7,869 nt of DNA from Longimicrobium sp. (GTDB lineage Bacteria > Gemmatimonadota > Gemmatimonadetes > Longimicrobiales > Longimicrobiaceae). The position numbers were made by a program, and so were the translations under genes. Where the stretch lies: positions 2,127-9,995 of the forward strand of contig JAUJMI010000041.1 of the NCBI GenBank assembly GCA_030446945.1, written 5' to 3'. The notes under the pieces were generated by a model. That model was given only the letters and a program-made list of their open reading frames with translations, was not told where the DNA came from and did not search any database. Positions 1 through 6,631 of this stretch are shown in pieces (the stretch's first letter is position 1; each line of letters begins with the position of its first letter).

Positions 1-47
1 TCATGGGGAGGTGTGGATGGGAGAGAGGGCGCTGCCGCCGGTTGCGT

Positions 48-803
48 CTACAACGACCGAAAAGACCACGCCGCGACGAGGAAGCCGATCGCGACCACCA
101 GCGCGCGCACGTATTCCGCCTTGAGCCTGCGCGCGAGCCGCGCTCCCGCGTACCCGCCCAGGATGGCCGCGACCGCCATGATCGCCGCGTACCGCCACGC
201 CACCACACCGGCCATGGCGAAGATCAGCGCCGAAATCCCGTTCATCGTGGCGGCGAGGATGTTCTTCACCGCGTTCATCTCGTGGATGTCGGGGATGCCC
301 ATGAAGGCGAGCGAGCTGAGCATCAGGATGCCGATTCCCGCGCCGAAGTAGCCGCCGTAGACGCCGACCAGCAGCTGGAAGAACATCACCGCCGCCTGGA
401 CGCGCCGGCGGGGTCTCGCATGCGGATGCGTGCCGATGTAACGCTGCAGGGGGCGCTGTGCCAGGAGGAGGGCCGAAGCCGTGATCAGCAGCCAGGGAAC
501 GGCGGAGGCGAAGCTCCGCTCCGGCAGGCGGATCAGCAGCAGCGAGCCCAGGACCCCGCCGATGAGGCTCGTGGGCCACAGCAGGACCAGGTGGTGGCGA
601 GCCCTGCGCAGCTCCGCGCGATATCCGAGTGCGGCGGAGAGAGAGCCGGGGAGGAGCGCCATCGTGCTGGTCGCGTTCGCGGCCACCGGGCTCAGCAGAG
701 TGAGCAGGCTGGGGAAGGTGAGCAGTGTGCCTCCGCCCGCGATCGCGTTCACGGCTCCGGCCCCCAGTGCTGAGGCGCAGACGAGGACCAGGTTCCAGAT
801 CAT
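48..803 (-). CDS. TSUP (TauE/SafE) family membrane permease
   Basis: This 251-aa polytopic inner-membrane protein belongs to the TauE/SafE (TSUP) family, whose members move small anions, usually sulfur-containing compounds or organosulfonates; the substrate cannot be told from sequence. The two family half-repeats are visible. The N-terminal one is GAGAVNAIAGGGTLLTFPSL (residues 14-33) followed by ANATST (42-47). The C-terminal one is GVYGGYFGAGIG (147-158) followed by NAVKN (177-181). Hydrophobic segments lie around 1-22, 74-92, 102-116, 137-168, 184-200, 205-222 and 231-247, with a basic cytoplasmic loop (HPHARPRRR, 126-134) between the halves. Length is normal for the family. The ATG at 803 begins directly at the first membrane segment; the ribosome site is weak (GGTAGG abutting the ATG). 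It is transcribed away from the HEAT-like gene, and no partner enzyme gene is visible beside it. Family assignment is firm; substrate is unknown. Confidence 0.93.
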   Translation of the reverse strand: MIWNLVLVCASALGAGAVNAIAGGGTLLTFPSLLTLLSPVAANATSTMALLPGSLSAALGYRAELRRARHHLVLLWPTSLIGGVLGSLLLIRLPERSFASAVPWLLITASALLLAQRPLQRYIGTHPHARPRRRVQAAVMFFQLLVGVYGGYFGAGIGILMLSSLAFMGIPDIHEMNAVKNILAATMNGISALIFAMAGVVAWRYAAIMAVAAILGGYAGARLARRLKAEYVRALVVAIGFLVAAWSFRSL

Positions 804-1202
804 CCTACCGGCACCCGCCAGCCGAGCAGCGTTCCCACGGGTGCGCCCCGGTCGAGCCGAGTCCGAGAACGTCTCCTGCTCGTGGCATGCGCCGCTCCAG
901 GGACTGAAAGAGCCTCGCGAAGCTCCGGAACCGGGTTCCGGCGTCGTGGATCGCGGCGGGCGAGAAGAAAGGGGCAGCCACCGTCGTGAGGATAGGGAGC
1001 GGCGGATGCATTGGCAAGCAAGTGACGGGTGAAGCGCGGGGCCGCACCCGCCACTCGTCTCTCAGCGCGGTGCGAACGTGCGGGTGGAGTGACCGGGCCC
1101 GCCGCCCTGCCGATGGGGTGTCCCGGTCAGGGCCACGCGGCACGCGGGATGCAGCGCGGGCGCACCTCTGCCTCCCGGAACCGATCCTCCCAATCACGCG
1201 AC
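804..1202. other. Divergent intergenic region, no gene supported
   Basis: These 399 bases separate the divergent TSUP and HEAT-like genes and must carry both promoters. Open frames cross the region on both strands, but their translations are Arg/Pro/Ala-rich and resemble no protein, as expected for random GC-rich DNA. No convincing -35/-10 pair or riboswitch was found by eye. The one clear structure is the palindrome at 925-941, listed separately. A weaker CGGGTG...CACCCG inverted repeat lies around 1026-1051. Confidence 0.6.
925..941. repeat. Perfect 17-bp palindrome, possible operator
   Basis: CCGGAACC-G-GGTTCCGG is a perfect inverted repeat of 8 bp arms around one central base. It lies 122 bp upstream of the TSUP start codon and 262 bp upstream of the HEAT-like start codon. 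A dyad with a one-base centre suits binding by a dimeric repressor better than an RNA hairpin, although RNA could fold it with a 6-bp stem and 5-nt loop. No regulator gene is visible in the window. An operator role is inference; an 8-bp perfect dyad can also arise by chance in GC-rich DNA. Confidence 0.4.
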
Positions 1203-2012
1203 ATGGACAGGTCGTACTCACCGCCCGTGGCCCAGCTGCTGGAGCTCGGCGAGGAAAAGGTTCGCCAGCACCCGTGGCCCGACTACCTGGCACTGGGACT
1301 CACGCGCGAGCACGCGCCCGAGCTGGTCCGCCTGCTCACCGATCCCGCGGTGCAGGACTACCGCGAGGGCAGCGCGAAGGGATTCTGGCCGCCCATCCAC
1401 GCGTGGCGGGCGCTCGGGCAGCTCCAGGCGGAGGAAGCGCTCCAGCCGCTCGTCAAGCTGCTCCAGGACACCGCCGATTACGACGACTGGAGAATCAGCG
1501 AACTCCCGCAGGTGCTCGGGATGATCGGCCCGGCGGCGATCTCCCCGGCCCTGCGCATGGCGGCGCGGGAGGATCTGGACGAATATACGCGTTACTCCGC
1601 CATGAATGTCCTGACCCAGGTGGCGACCCGCTGGCCGGACGCGCGGGACCAGTGCGTCGAAGTACTGACGGCTTTCCTCCGCAACTGGAGAGACCAGGAG
1701 CCGGAGTTCAACGCGGCCGTGATCGCCGAACTTGTGGACATGAACGCCACCGAGGCCGCGCCCCTCATGAACGCCGCGTTCGAGGCAGACGCGGTGGATA
1801 TCTCCATGAACGGCGACTGGGAGGACGTGCAGGTAGAACTGGGATTGCTCCCGGAACGCATCACGCCGCGCCCAAACTATTTCCCGTTCAGGCTCAGTAC
1901 CCCGTCCGCACACCGCGCAGAGCCGCCGCCCAGGCGCGTCCGCTCGGGTCAGAAGACAAAGGACCGGCGCAAGCAGGTCAAGGCGGCGCGCAAGCGCAAC
2001 CGGCGGAAGTAG
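1203..2012 (+). CDS. HEAT-like / DUF1186-like helical repeat protein
   Basis: This 269-aa soluble protein is built almost wholly of short amphipathic helices in a HEAT/armadillo-like pattern: EHAPELVRLLTD (37-48), HAWRALGQLQAEEALQPLVK (67-86), ISELPQVLGMIGPAAISPAL (98-117), RYSAMNVLTQVATRW (130-144), QCVEVLTAFLRNW (150-162) and FNAAVIAELVDMNATEAAPL (169-188). The block ending AFEADAVDISMNGDWEDVQ (192-210) resembles, from memory, the end of DUF1186 domains, in which helical repeats close with an acidic 'VD.S..GD.EDV' stretch. The C-terminal 20 residues are strongly basic (KTKDRRKQ then KAARKRNRRK), suggesting nucleic-acid or ribosome contact. There are no membrane segments and no catalytic motif, so a scaffold or binding role is likely. 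The ATG at 1203 was chosen because the peptide upstream is low-complexity and Arg-rich; no good Shine-Dalgarno precedes it, and GTG at 1227 is an alternative. It converges with the symporter gene. Confidence 0.8.
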   Translation: MDRSYSPPVAQLLELGEEKVRQHPWPDYLALGLTREHAPELVRLLTDPAVQDYREGSAKGFWPPIHAWRALGQLQAEEALQPLVKLLQDTADYDDWRISELPQVLGMIGPAAISPALRMAAREDLDEYTRYSAMNVLTQVATRWPDARDQCVEVLTAFLRNWRDQEPEFNAAVIAELVDMNATEAAPLMNAAFEADAVDISMNGDWEDVQVELGLLPERITPRPNYFPFRLSTPSAHRAEPPPRRVRSGQKTKDRRKQVKAARKRNRRK

Positions 2013-2040
2013 CGCGCGCCGCGAGAAGGGGGGCCACGTA

Positions 2041-2084
2041 AAAGGGGAGGCGCGGAGAGGATGTTCCTCCGCACCTCCCTCTTT
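2041..2084. terminator. Bidirectional terminator hairpin between convergent genes
   Basis: The 123-bp gap between the convergent HEAT-like and symporter genes holds a long hairpin. AAAG and GGGAGG (2041-2050) pair with CCTCCC (2074-2079) and CTTT (2081-2084), with T2080 bulged. After one C/A mismatch, GCGGAG (2052-2057) pairs with CTCCGC (2067-2072) around a 9-nt loop. That is 16 paired bases. The A-run at 2040-2043 gives CTTTTAC on the minus strand, so it should work best for the symporter gene; on the plus strand only CTTT closes it. Position and symmetry suit a shared intrinsic terminator. Confidence 0.75.
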
Positions 2085-2134
2085 GCGTTGAACGTCTCCG
2101 GCACCTCCGCCTCACGGAGCCGCCGGCTGCGCCG

Positions 2135-3811
2135 CTACGCGACCTGTTTCATCTCGCCGGATTGCTTTTTCGCCCAGTACTCGTCCAGCTCGCGCTTGAC
2201 CCGCCCCGCCAGGAAGTACAGCCCCAGCATGTTGGGGAAGGCCATCCCCAGGATCATCAGGTCGCCGAAGTCCAGCACGTTGCTGGAGGTGATGATGGAG
2301 CCCAGGAACACGAAGAGGAGGAACAGCCCGCGGTAGATCCCCGAGGACGCGTCGCCGAAGAGCCACGCCCAGCACCGCTCCCCGTAGTACGACCAGGAGA
2401 TCATGGTGGAGAAGGCGAAGAGGAAGACGGCGATGGACAGCACGTACGGGAACCAGGAGATCTCCTCGCCGAACGCGCGCGAGGTCAGCGCGGCGCCCTT
2501 GCGGCCCTCGATCAGGTCCTGGTACAAGGGGTTGTTGTACGCGCCGCTCACCACCATCACCACGGCCGTCATGGTGCACACCACCACCGTGTCGATAAAG
2601 GGCTCCAGGAGCGCCACGATCCCCTCGCGCACGGGGTAGTCCGTCTTCGCCGCCGAGTGCGCGATGGCCGCGGAGCCGACGCCCGCCTCGTTGGAGAAGG
2701 CGGCGCGCTGGAAGCCCACCACCAGCGTGCCGATGAGCCCGCCGTACGCGGCGTCAGGGTTGAAGGCGCCGGTGATGATGGAGGCGAACGCCGCCGGCAC
2801 CGCAGACGCGTTCATGAAGATGATCGCCAGCGCCGCCAGCACGTACACGCCGCACATGATGGGGACGATCTTGTCCGCCACGTTGGCGATGCGCTTGATG
2901 CCGCCCACGATGACGATCCCCACCAGCACCGTCATCACCAGGCCGTACGCCCACGGGTACTGGCCCAGGACGGGGATGGTCTCCTGCATCGCATTGAGCG
3001 ACTGGTTCACCTGGAACGAGTTGCCGCCGCCCAGCGAGCCGCCCACGCACAGCACGGCGAACGACACGGCCAGGAACTTCCCCAGCCTGGGCAGACCGCG
3101 CTCCGCCAGCCCTTCGCTGAGGTAGTACATCGCGCCGCCCATCAGGCGTCCGTCCGGACGCACCTTGCGGAACTGCTGGCCCAGCGTGCACTCCGTGAAC
3201 TTGGAGGCCATACCCAGGAAGCCCGCCACGATCATCCAGAAGGTGGCGCCCGGGCCGCCCAGCGTGATGGCGATGGCCACGCCGGCGATGTTGCCGAGCC
3301 CCACCGTGGCAGAGAGCGCGGTGGTGAGCGCCTGGAAGTGCGACACCTCGCCGCCGGCCCCCTCGGACGTGTACTTGCCGCGGACCACCTGGATGGCGTG
3401 TCCGAAGCCGCGCAGGTTGATGAAGCGCATCCGGAACGTCAGGTACACGGCCCCCACCACCAGCCAGAGCACGGCCAGGGGGAGGGTGAGGTCCGGGTCC
3501 CAGAAGAGGACGTCGAAGAAGAAGACGTAGCCGATGACGGCGTTCACGCTGCCCATCGCCCGGTCCACCGCGTCCATCATCCCGCCCCCGGCCGGAACCG
3601 GGGCGGGGGCCACCGGGGGCGGCGCCGCTGGCTCGTCCGCGGGGAGCCCCGTGGCGCCGGGGGAGGTCCCCCGCCCCTCCAGCGCGGGCGGCGCGCCCTG
3701 CGTCTGGGTGTCGGCGGCGGTGGCCTGTGCGGCCGCCTGCATGGCGGCGGGCGGTGTCGAGGCCAGGCAGAGCCCGAGCCAGGCAAGGGAAAGCAGCCGT
3801 GCGATTCTCAT
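2135..3811 (-). CDS. Sodium:alanine symporter (AGCS) family protein with N-terminal extension
   Basis: This 558-aa inner-membrane protein belongs to the AGCS family, which imports alanine or glycine together with Na+ (or H+). Family hallmarks are [20 protein letters not shown] (168-187), [17 protein letters not shown] (303-319) and [19 protein letters not shown] (371-389). About ten or eleven hydrophobic segments run from residue 88 to 535, and the charged C-terminus is cytoplasmic. The core starts at [10 protein letters not shown] (78-87), where typical family members begin, so residues 1-77 are extra: a signal-peptide-like start (MRIAR then [12 protein letters not shown]) and a Pro/Ala-rich linker (about 40-74). 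I chose ATG 3811 because it begins exactly at the signal sequence. ATG 3862 and 3856 lie upstream in frame, and ATG 3580 would give a family-sized 481-aa protein; none has a clear ribosome site. Family assignment is secure; start site and exact amino-acid substrate are not. Confidence 0.93.
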   Translation of the reverse strand: MRIARLLSLAWLGLCLASTPPAAMQAAAQATAADTQTQGAPPALEGRGTSPGATGLPADEPAAPPPVAPAPVPAGGGMMDAVDRAMGSVNAVIGYVFFFDVLFWDPDLTLPLAVLWLVVGAVYLTFRMRFINLRGFGHAIQVVRGKYTSEGAGGEVSHFQALTTALSATVGLGNIAGVAIAITLGGPGATFWMIVAGFLGMASKFTECTLGQQFRKVRPDGRLMGGAMYYLSEGLAERGLPRLGKFLAVSFAVLCVGGSLGGGNSFQVNQSLNAMQETIPVLGQYPWAYGLVMTVLVGIVIVGGIKRIANVADKIVPIMCGVYVLAALAIIFMNASAVPAAFASIITGAFNPDAAYGGLIGTLVVGFQRAAFSNEAGVGSAAIAHSAAKTDYPVREGIVALLEPFIDTVVVCTMTAVVMVVSGAYNNPLYQDLIEGRKGAALTSRAFGEEISWFPYVLSIAVFLFAFSTMISWSYYGERCWAWLFGDASSGIYRGLFLLFVFLGSIITSSNVLDFGDLMILGMAFPNMLGLYFLAGRVKRELDEYWAKKQSGEMKQVA

Positions 3812-3971
3812 TGGGCCGGTGAGGGAGGTGGGGATCGAGGGCGTTCGCCTCAACATGCGCATGCGACCGCCGGGCGCGCAACCTCCAGGGAGTGCCGCGA
3901 GCGTTCACCCGCCGGACTCCCGCGCCAGGGAGGCCACCCACGGCGTTTCCAGGACACCCCGAACGGCGCGA

Positions 3972-5174
3972 TCAGGCCAGTGACAGGTCGGGCCGGGCGG
4001 AGGCGATCGAGCTCCTTCCCGGGCCCTGCTCATCACGGATCGCCTGATCTACCCGCTCCAAAAAGCGCCGCTTCCCGCCATGCCGCTCGCGCACGGCGGC
4101 GGTGCGCGCATCCGCATCGTCTTTGCGGCCGTCCCGCAGCGCGAGCTCCCGCAGGTCGAGCAGGAGCCGCACGGCCTCGTCGTATGCCCCGGCGGTCTTC
4201 TGGGCCGCGAGCTCGTCCACGCGCCGCCACGATTCCTCCTCGCGCTCAGAGAGGTCGGCCAGGCGGCGCTCGCGGGCGGCGGCCTCGGCCCGTTCGCGCC
4301 GCGCCCGCTCCCGCTCGGCCTCCTTCCTTTCGGCGCGGACCCGCTCCGCCGCCACCCGCTCCGCGGCGTCCAGCAGCTCCGCGACGGTGCGGGGCTCCGC
4401 CTGCTCCGCGCCGTCCTCGCCCTGCGCCTGGTGGAAGCGCCGCAGCAGCTCCGCGCGTACCGTGACGGCCTCACCCCCGGCCACCCGCACGAGGAGCTCG
4501 GCCGCCTCAGCCGCCGGCAGAGCGGCGATCCAGCCGCGGAGCGCCGCCGGGTCCGCATCGGGCCTCGCGCTGGCGCTGCGCTCGGCGGCCGCGCGGATCA
4601 GGTCGGGATCGATGCGCAGGAAGTCGGCGAACGCCTGCTGCGCCGCGGTCGGCGTGCCCAGCCCGGGGGGAACCGGGGGCTCCGGCGCGTCCTCGTCGGT
4701 ATCCTCCCCCCGCTCGGCCCAGAGGAGCCAGGCCAGGTAGAGCGCGCGGTAGTCCCCGGACGCGATCTCGGCCCGCACGGGAAGGATGGACGCGAGGTGG
4801 CCGGAGCCCTCCTCGAACCATTCGTCCCCCCCATCCTGGGTCGAGGCGAGCTGGAGGATGACGAAGCCCCCGGACTCCTCCGCCGCTGCGACATCCCCGG
4901 GGCAGTAGCGCCGGGCCGTCGCGTGGTCGAGCGCCTGCCGGGGAAACCGCAGCATCAGCTCGCGCGTCCCCCAGTTCGCCAGGTAGAGGAATGCGTCGAA
5001 GTACCGCTCCATCCACGCGGACGGATCGCCCTTGAAGTCGCCCCACTGGTACTCGTTGACAAAGCGCGTGGCCGTGATCTCGGCGCGCGTCGAGACCGCG
5101 CGCAGCTCCCGCATCTCGTCGCGCGTCAGCGGCCGGTCGATCGCCTGGAACTCGTAGTACTGGTATTCGCTCAT
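3972..5174 (-). CDS. Conserved protein of unknown function downstream of jetD
   Basis: I cannot assign a function to this 400-aa soluble protein. Its start, MSEYQYYEFQAIDRPLTRDE, and the following aromatic-rich block (FVNEYQWGDFKGD, 38-50; WMERYFDAFLYLANWG, 54-69; LMLRFP, 73-78) match, from memory, a widespread uncharacterised bacterial family; I recall no proven activity. Residues 1-150 look like a folded alpha/beta domain, 155-175 is an acidic Pro-rich linker, 176-255 is helical, and 263-325 is a very charged Arg/Glu/Ala helix likely to form a coiled coil. A short helical domain (about 326-380) and a loose tail end it. There is no membrane segment, Walker motif or nuclease motif that I can identify. 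The ATG at 5174 is clear because the frame upstream runs antisense-free but out of frame through jetD; the ribosome site is weak (GCGGAA about 10 nt upstream). It lies 92 bp after jetD on the same strand, so it may share the Wadjet transcript. A defence accessory role is inference. Confidence 0.85.
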   Translation of the reverse strand: MSEYQYYEFQAIDRPLTRDEMRELRAVSTRAEITATRFVNEYQWGDFKGDPSAWMERYFDAFLYLANWGTRELMLRFPRQALDHATARRYCPGDVAAAEESGGFVILQLASTQDGGDEWFEEGSGHLASILPVRAEIASGDYRALYLAWLLWAERGEDTDEDAPEPPVPPGLGTPTAAQQAFADFLRIDPDLIRAAAERSASARPDADPAALRGWIAALPAAEAAELLVRVAGGEAVTVRAELLRRFHQAQGEDGAEQAEPRTVAELLDAAERVAAERVRAERKEAERERARRERAEAAARERRLADLSEREEESWRRVDELAAQKTAGAYDEAVRLLLDLRELALRDGRKDDADARTAAVRERHGGKRRFLERVDQAIRDEQGPGRSSIASARPDLSLA

Positions 5175-5210
5175 CCGGATCGTTCCGCTTGATGGTCCAT
5201 TCCAAGCTCT

Positions 5211-5238
5211 GGAGCCTCGCCCCTGCGCGACCGGCTCC
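5211..5238 (-). other. Hairpin between jetD and the downstream gene
   Basis: Within the 92-bp gap after jetD, GGAGCC (5211-5216) pairs with GGCTCC (5233-5238), and TCGC (5217-5220) pairs with GCGA (5227-5230) around the 6-nt loop at 5221-5226, with two bases (5231-5232) bulged. No T-run follows on the minus strand, so it is not a standard intrinsic terminator. It could attenuate or process a transcript running from jetD into the 400-aa gene, or be incidental in GC-rich DNA. Confidence 0.35.
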
Positions 5239-5266
5239 CGGGCGCGAAGCCATGCTCGCCGCCGAG

Positions 5267-6631
5267 CTAACGGGTGATCGCTTCGAAGTTCGAGCCCGGG
5301 GCAACCCCGAGCCGGGGCGGCGGTTCCCCGTGCAGGACGAACCGGTCCAGATCCGCCTTGAGCAGCGGGATCAGCCCTTCCTGGTCGGCGGCGTGCCGGC
5401 GGAGGCTCATCGCCCGCACGAGGTCGGGGAGGAAGCGCGCCGCGCGCTCCAGGCCGCGTGGGTCCAGCGTCGCGGTCTCGGTGCGGATGGCGGCTTCGTA
5501 GTCGGAGGCAGTCATGCGCCAGGGGCTGGCGGCGCCGGGGAACCGCTCGAGGATGTCGCGGGTGATGTCCAGCCCCTTCTTGTCGAAGTCGCCGCAGTAG
5601 TAAACGTGCGCCCCGGAGCGGACCAGCGCCTCCAGGAGCAGCCAATCCGCCAGGTTGATGTTGCCGTTGGTGCAGATCAGCGTCGGGTGGCTCTCTACGA
5701 CGTAATGGGCGCGGACGTGCATGAAGAGCGCCGTGTGCACCGTAGGGTTCTCGGCCACGAAGGCGACACCGCCCCAGGCGCGGACATCGTGCCCCAACTG
5801 GGCCAGGTCGTCCAGGTTCACCGACCGGGTCAGCGCCGCGCGGCGCAGCTCCCTCAGGTAAGGCGTGTCTCCCATGAGCCCGAACGTGTCCGAGCGCACC
5901 GAAATCGGGTCCCGTGCGATTCTCGCTTCGGAGAGCAGGTTCGTGCGCCATGCCGCGCTCCCCCTCCGTTCCCGGGCGGCCGTCTCCGGATAGAAGAACT
6001 CGAGCGCGCGAAGGAGGAGCGAGCTGGCCGGACGCCGCACGTCGAGCCCGTGGGAACGCTCGTCCGTGACCTCGTTGGCCAGGTCGGCCAGGTAGATAGG
6101 CGGCTGGCTCCGGTCCGGCATGCGATGGAAGGCGAGAGCGACCGCGCGTACGGCCTTCAGCAGCGCCTCCTCGCGCCAGCGCCGGAAGCCGGCCCGGAGT
6201 GCCCGCTCTCCGCTCTCGCTACGCATCCACATCACCATGCGGTTCTCCGCCCCGGACGACAGGTTGAGCGCGGGGAGCAGCTCGAAGCAGCGCCGCACCG
6301 CCCGCTCGCGCTCCGCCTGCGCCCTTGCCCGCTCCTCCCGGGGCCGCACGATGGGCGTGCCGCGGTAAAGCTCCACCGCCTCCTCCAGCGACTCGAAAGG
6401 GGTGCGGTCGCGGAGGAGGCGATCCACCTCGGCCACGCCGATGCGCTTTCCCGGCGCCACCCGCTTCCCGATCAGGTCTTCCAGCGCGTCGGCCGCCTCC
6501 GCCGTGCCGATCAGGATCGTTCCCCTGGGCACGCCGTGGAGCGCGAGCCTGTCGTGCAGCGCGTCCAGCACCGTGGCAAGCCCGGCGGGACGCACCAGCG
6601 GGAGCAGCTCCGTCGCCCGGTCAGGTCGCAC
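5267..6631 (-). CDS. jetD: Wadjet type II nuclease subunit JetD (TIGR02679, DUF3323-DUF2399)
   Basis: This 454-aa protein is the JetD subunit of a type II Wadjet system, the TOPRIM-fold nuclease that cuts circular plasmid DNA held by the SMC-like JetABC complex. The N-terminal half matches TIGR02679/DUF3323: a start reading LVRPAGLATVLDALHDRL (12-29) and the conserved 'HxLD' region, here SHGLDVRRPASSLLLRALEF (193-212). The C-terminal DUF2399 domain has the TOPRIM residues: Glu294 in VAENPTV, TNGNIN (321-326), and Asp348/Asp350 in YYCGDFDKKGLDI (344-356). These would bind the catalytic metal ions. The active site looks intact. The start is GTG at 6631, supported by GGAGGT five bases upstream and by an 11-nt overlap with jetC, which suggests coupled translation. 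Length is slightly above what I recall for the family. It ends in TAG at 5267-5269. Assignment is by recalled motifs, not by a search. Confidence 0.92.
   Translation of the reverse strand: MRPDRATELLPLVRPAGLATVLDALHDRLALHGVPRGTILIGTAEAADALEDLIGKRVAPGKRIGVAEVDRLLRDRTPFESLEEAVELYRGTPIVRPREERARAQAERERAVRRCFELLPALNLSSGAENRMVMWMRSESGERALRAGFRRWREEALLKAVRAVALAFHRMPDRSQPPIYLADLANEVTDERSHGLDVRRPASSLLLRALEFFYPETAARERRGSAAWRTNLLSEARIARDPISVRSDTFGLMGDTPYLRELRRAALTRSVNLDDLAQLGHDVRAWGGVAFVAENPTVHTALFMHVRAHYVVESHPTLICTNGNINLADWLLLEALVRSGAHVYYCGDFDKKGLDITRDILERFPGAASPWRMTASDYEAAIRTETATLDPRGLERAARFLPDLVRAMSLRRHAADQEGLIPLLKADLDRFVLHGEPPPRLGVAPGSNFEAITR

Noticed and set aside
1..47. Left edge after the TSUP stop codon.
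   Set aside because: A minus-strand ATG at 2-4 and a purine-rich run are present, but there is too little sequence to support a gene or terminator.
1029..1202. N-terminal extension of the HEAT-like protein to the ATG at 1029.
   Set aside because: The 58 extra residues are Arg/Gly/Ala low-complexity, unlike the helical protein, and no ribosome site supports this start.
3581..3607. GC-rich hairpin CCCGCCCCCGG...CCGGGGCGGG at the start of the symporter core.
   Set aside because: It encodes the Pro/Gly linker of the symporter; the pairing follows from runs of C and G in those codons, so a regulatory role is not supported.
2162..4465. A 767-codon open frame on the plus strand.
   Set aside because: It is antisense to the symporter and the 400-aa gene. 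Its product is low-complexity His/Arg/Gly/Pro with no recognisable domain, as expected from antisense reading of GC-rich codons.
5175..5951. An upstream extension of the 400-aa protein to an ATG at 5951, giving 659 residues.
   Set aside because: The added 259 residues overlap jetD in another frame and are low-complexity; conserved-looking sequence begins exactly at the ATG at 5174.
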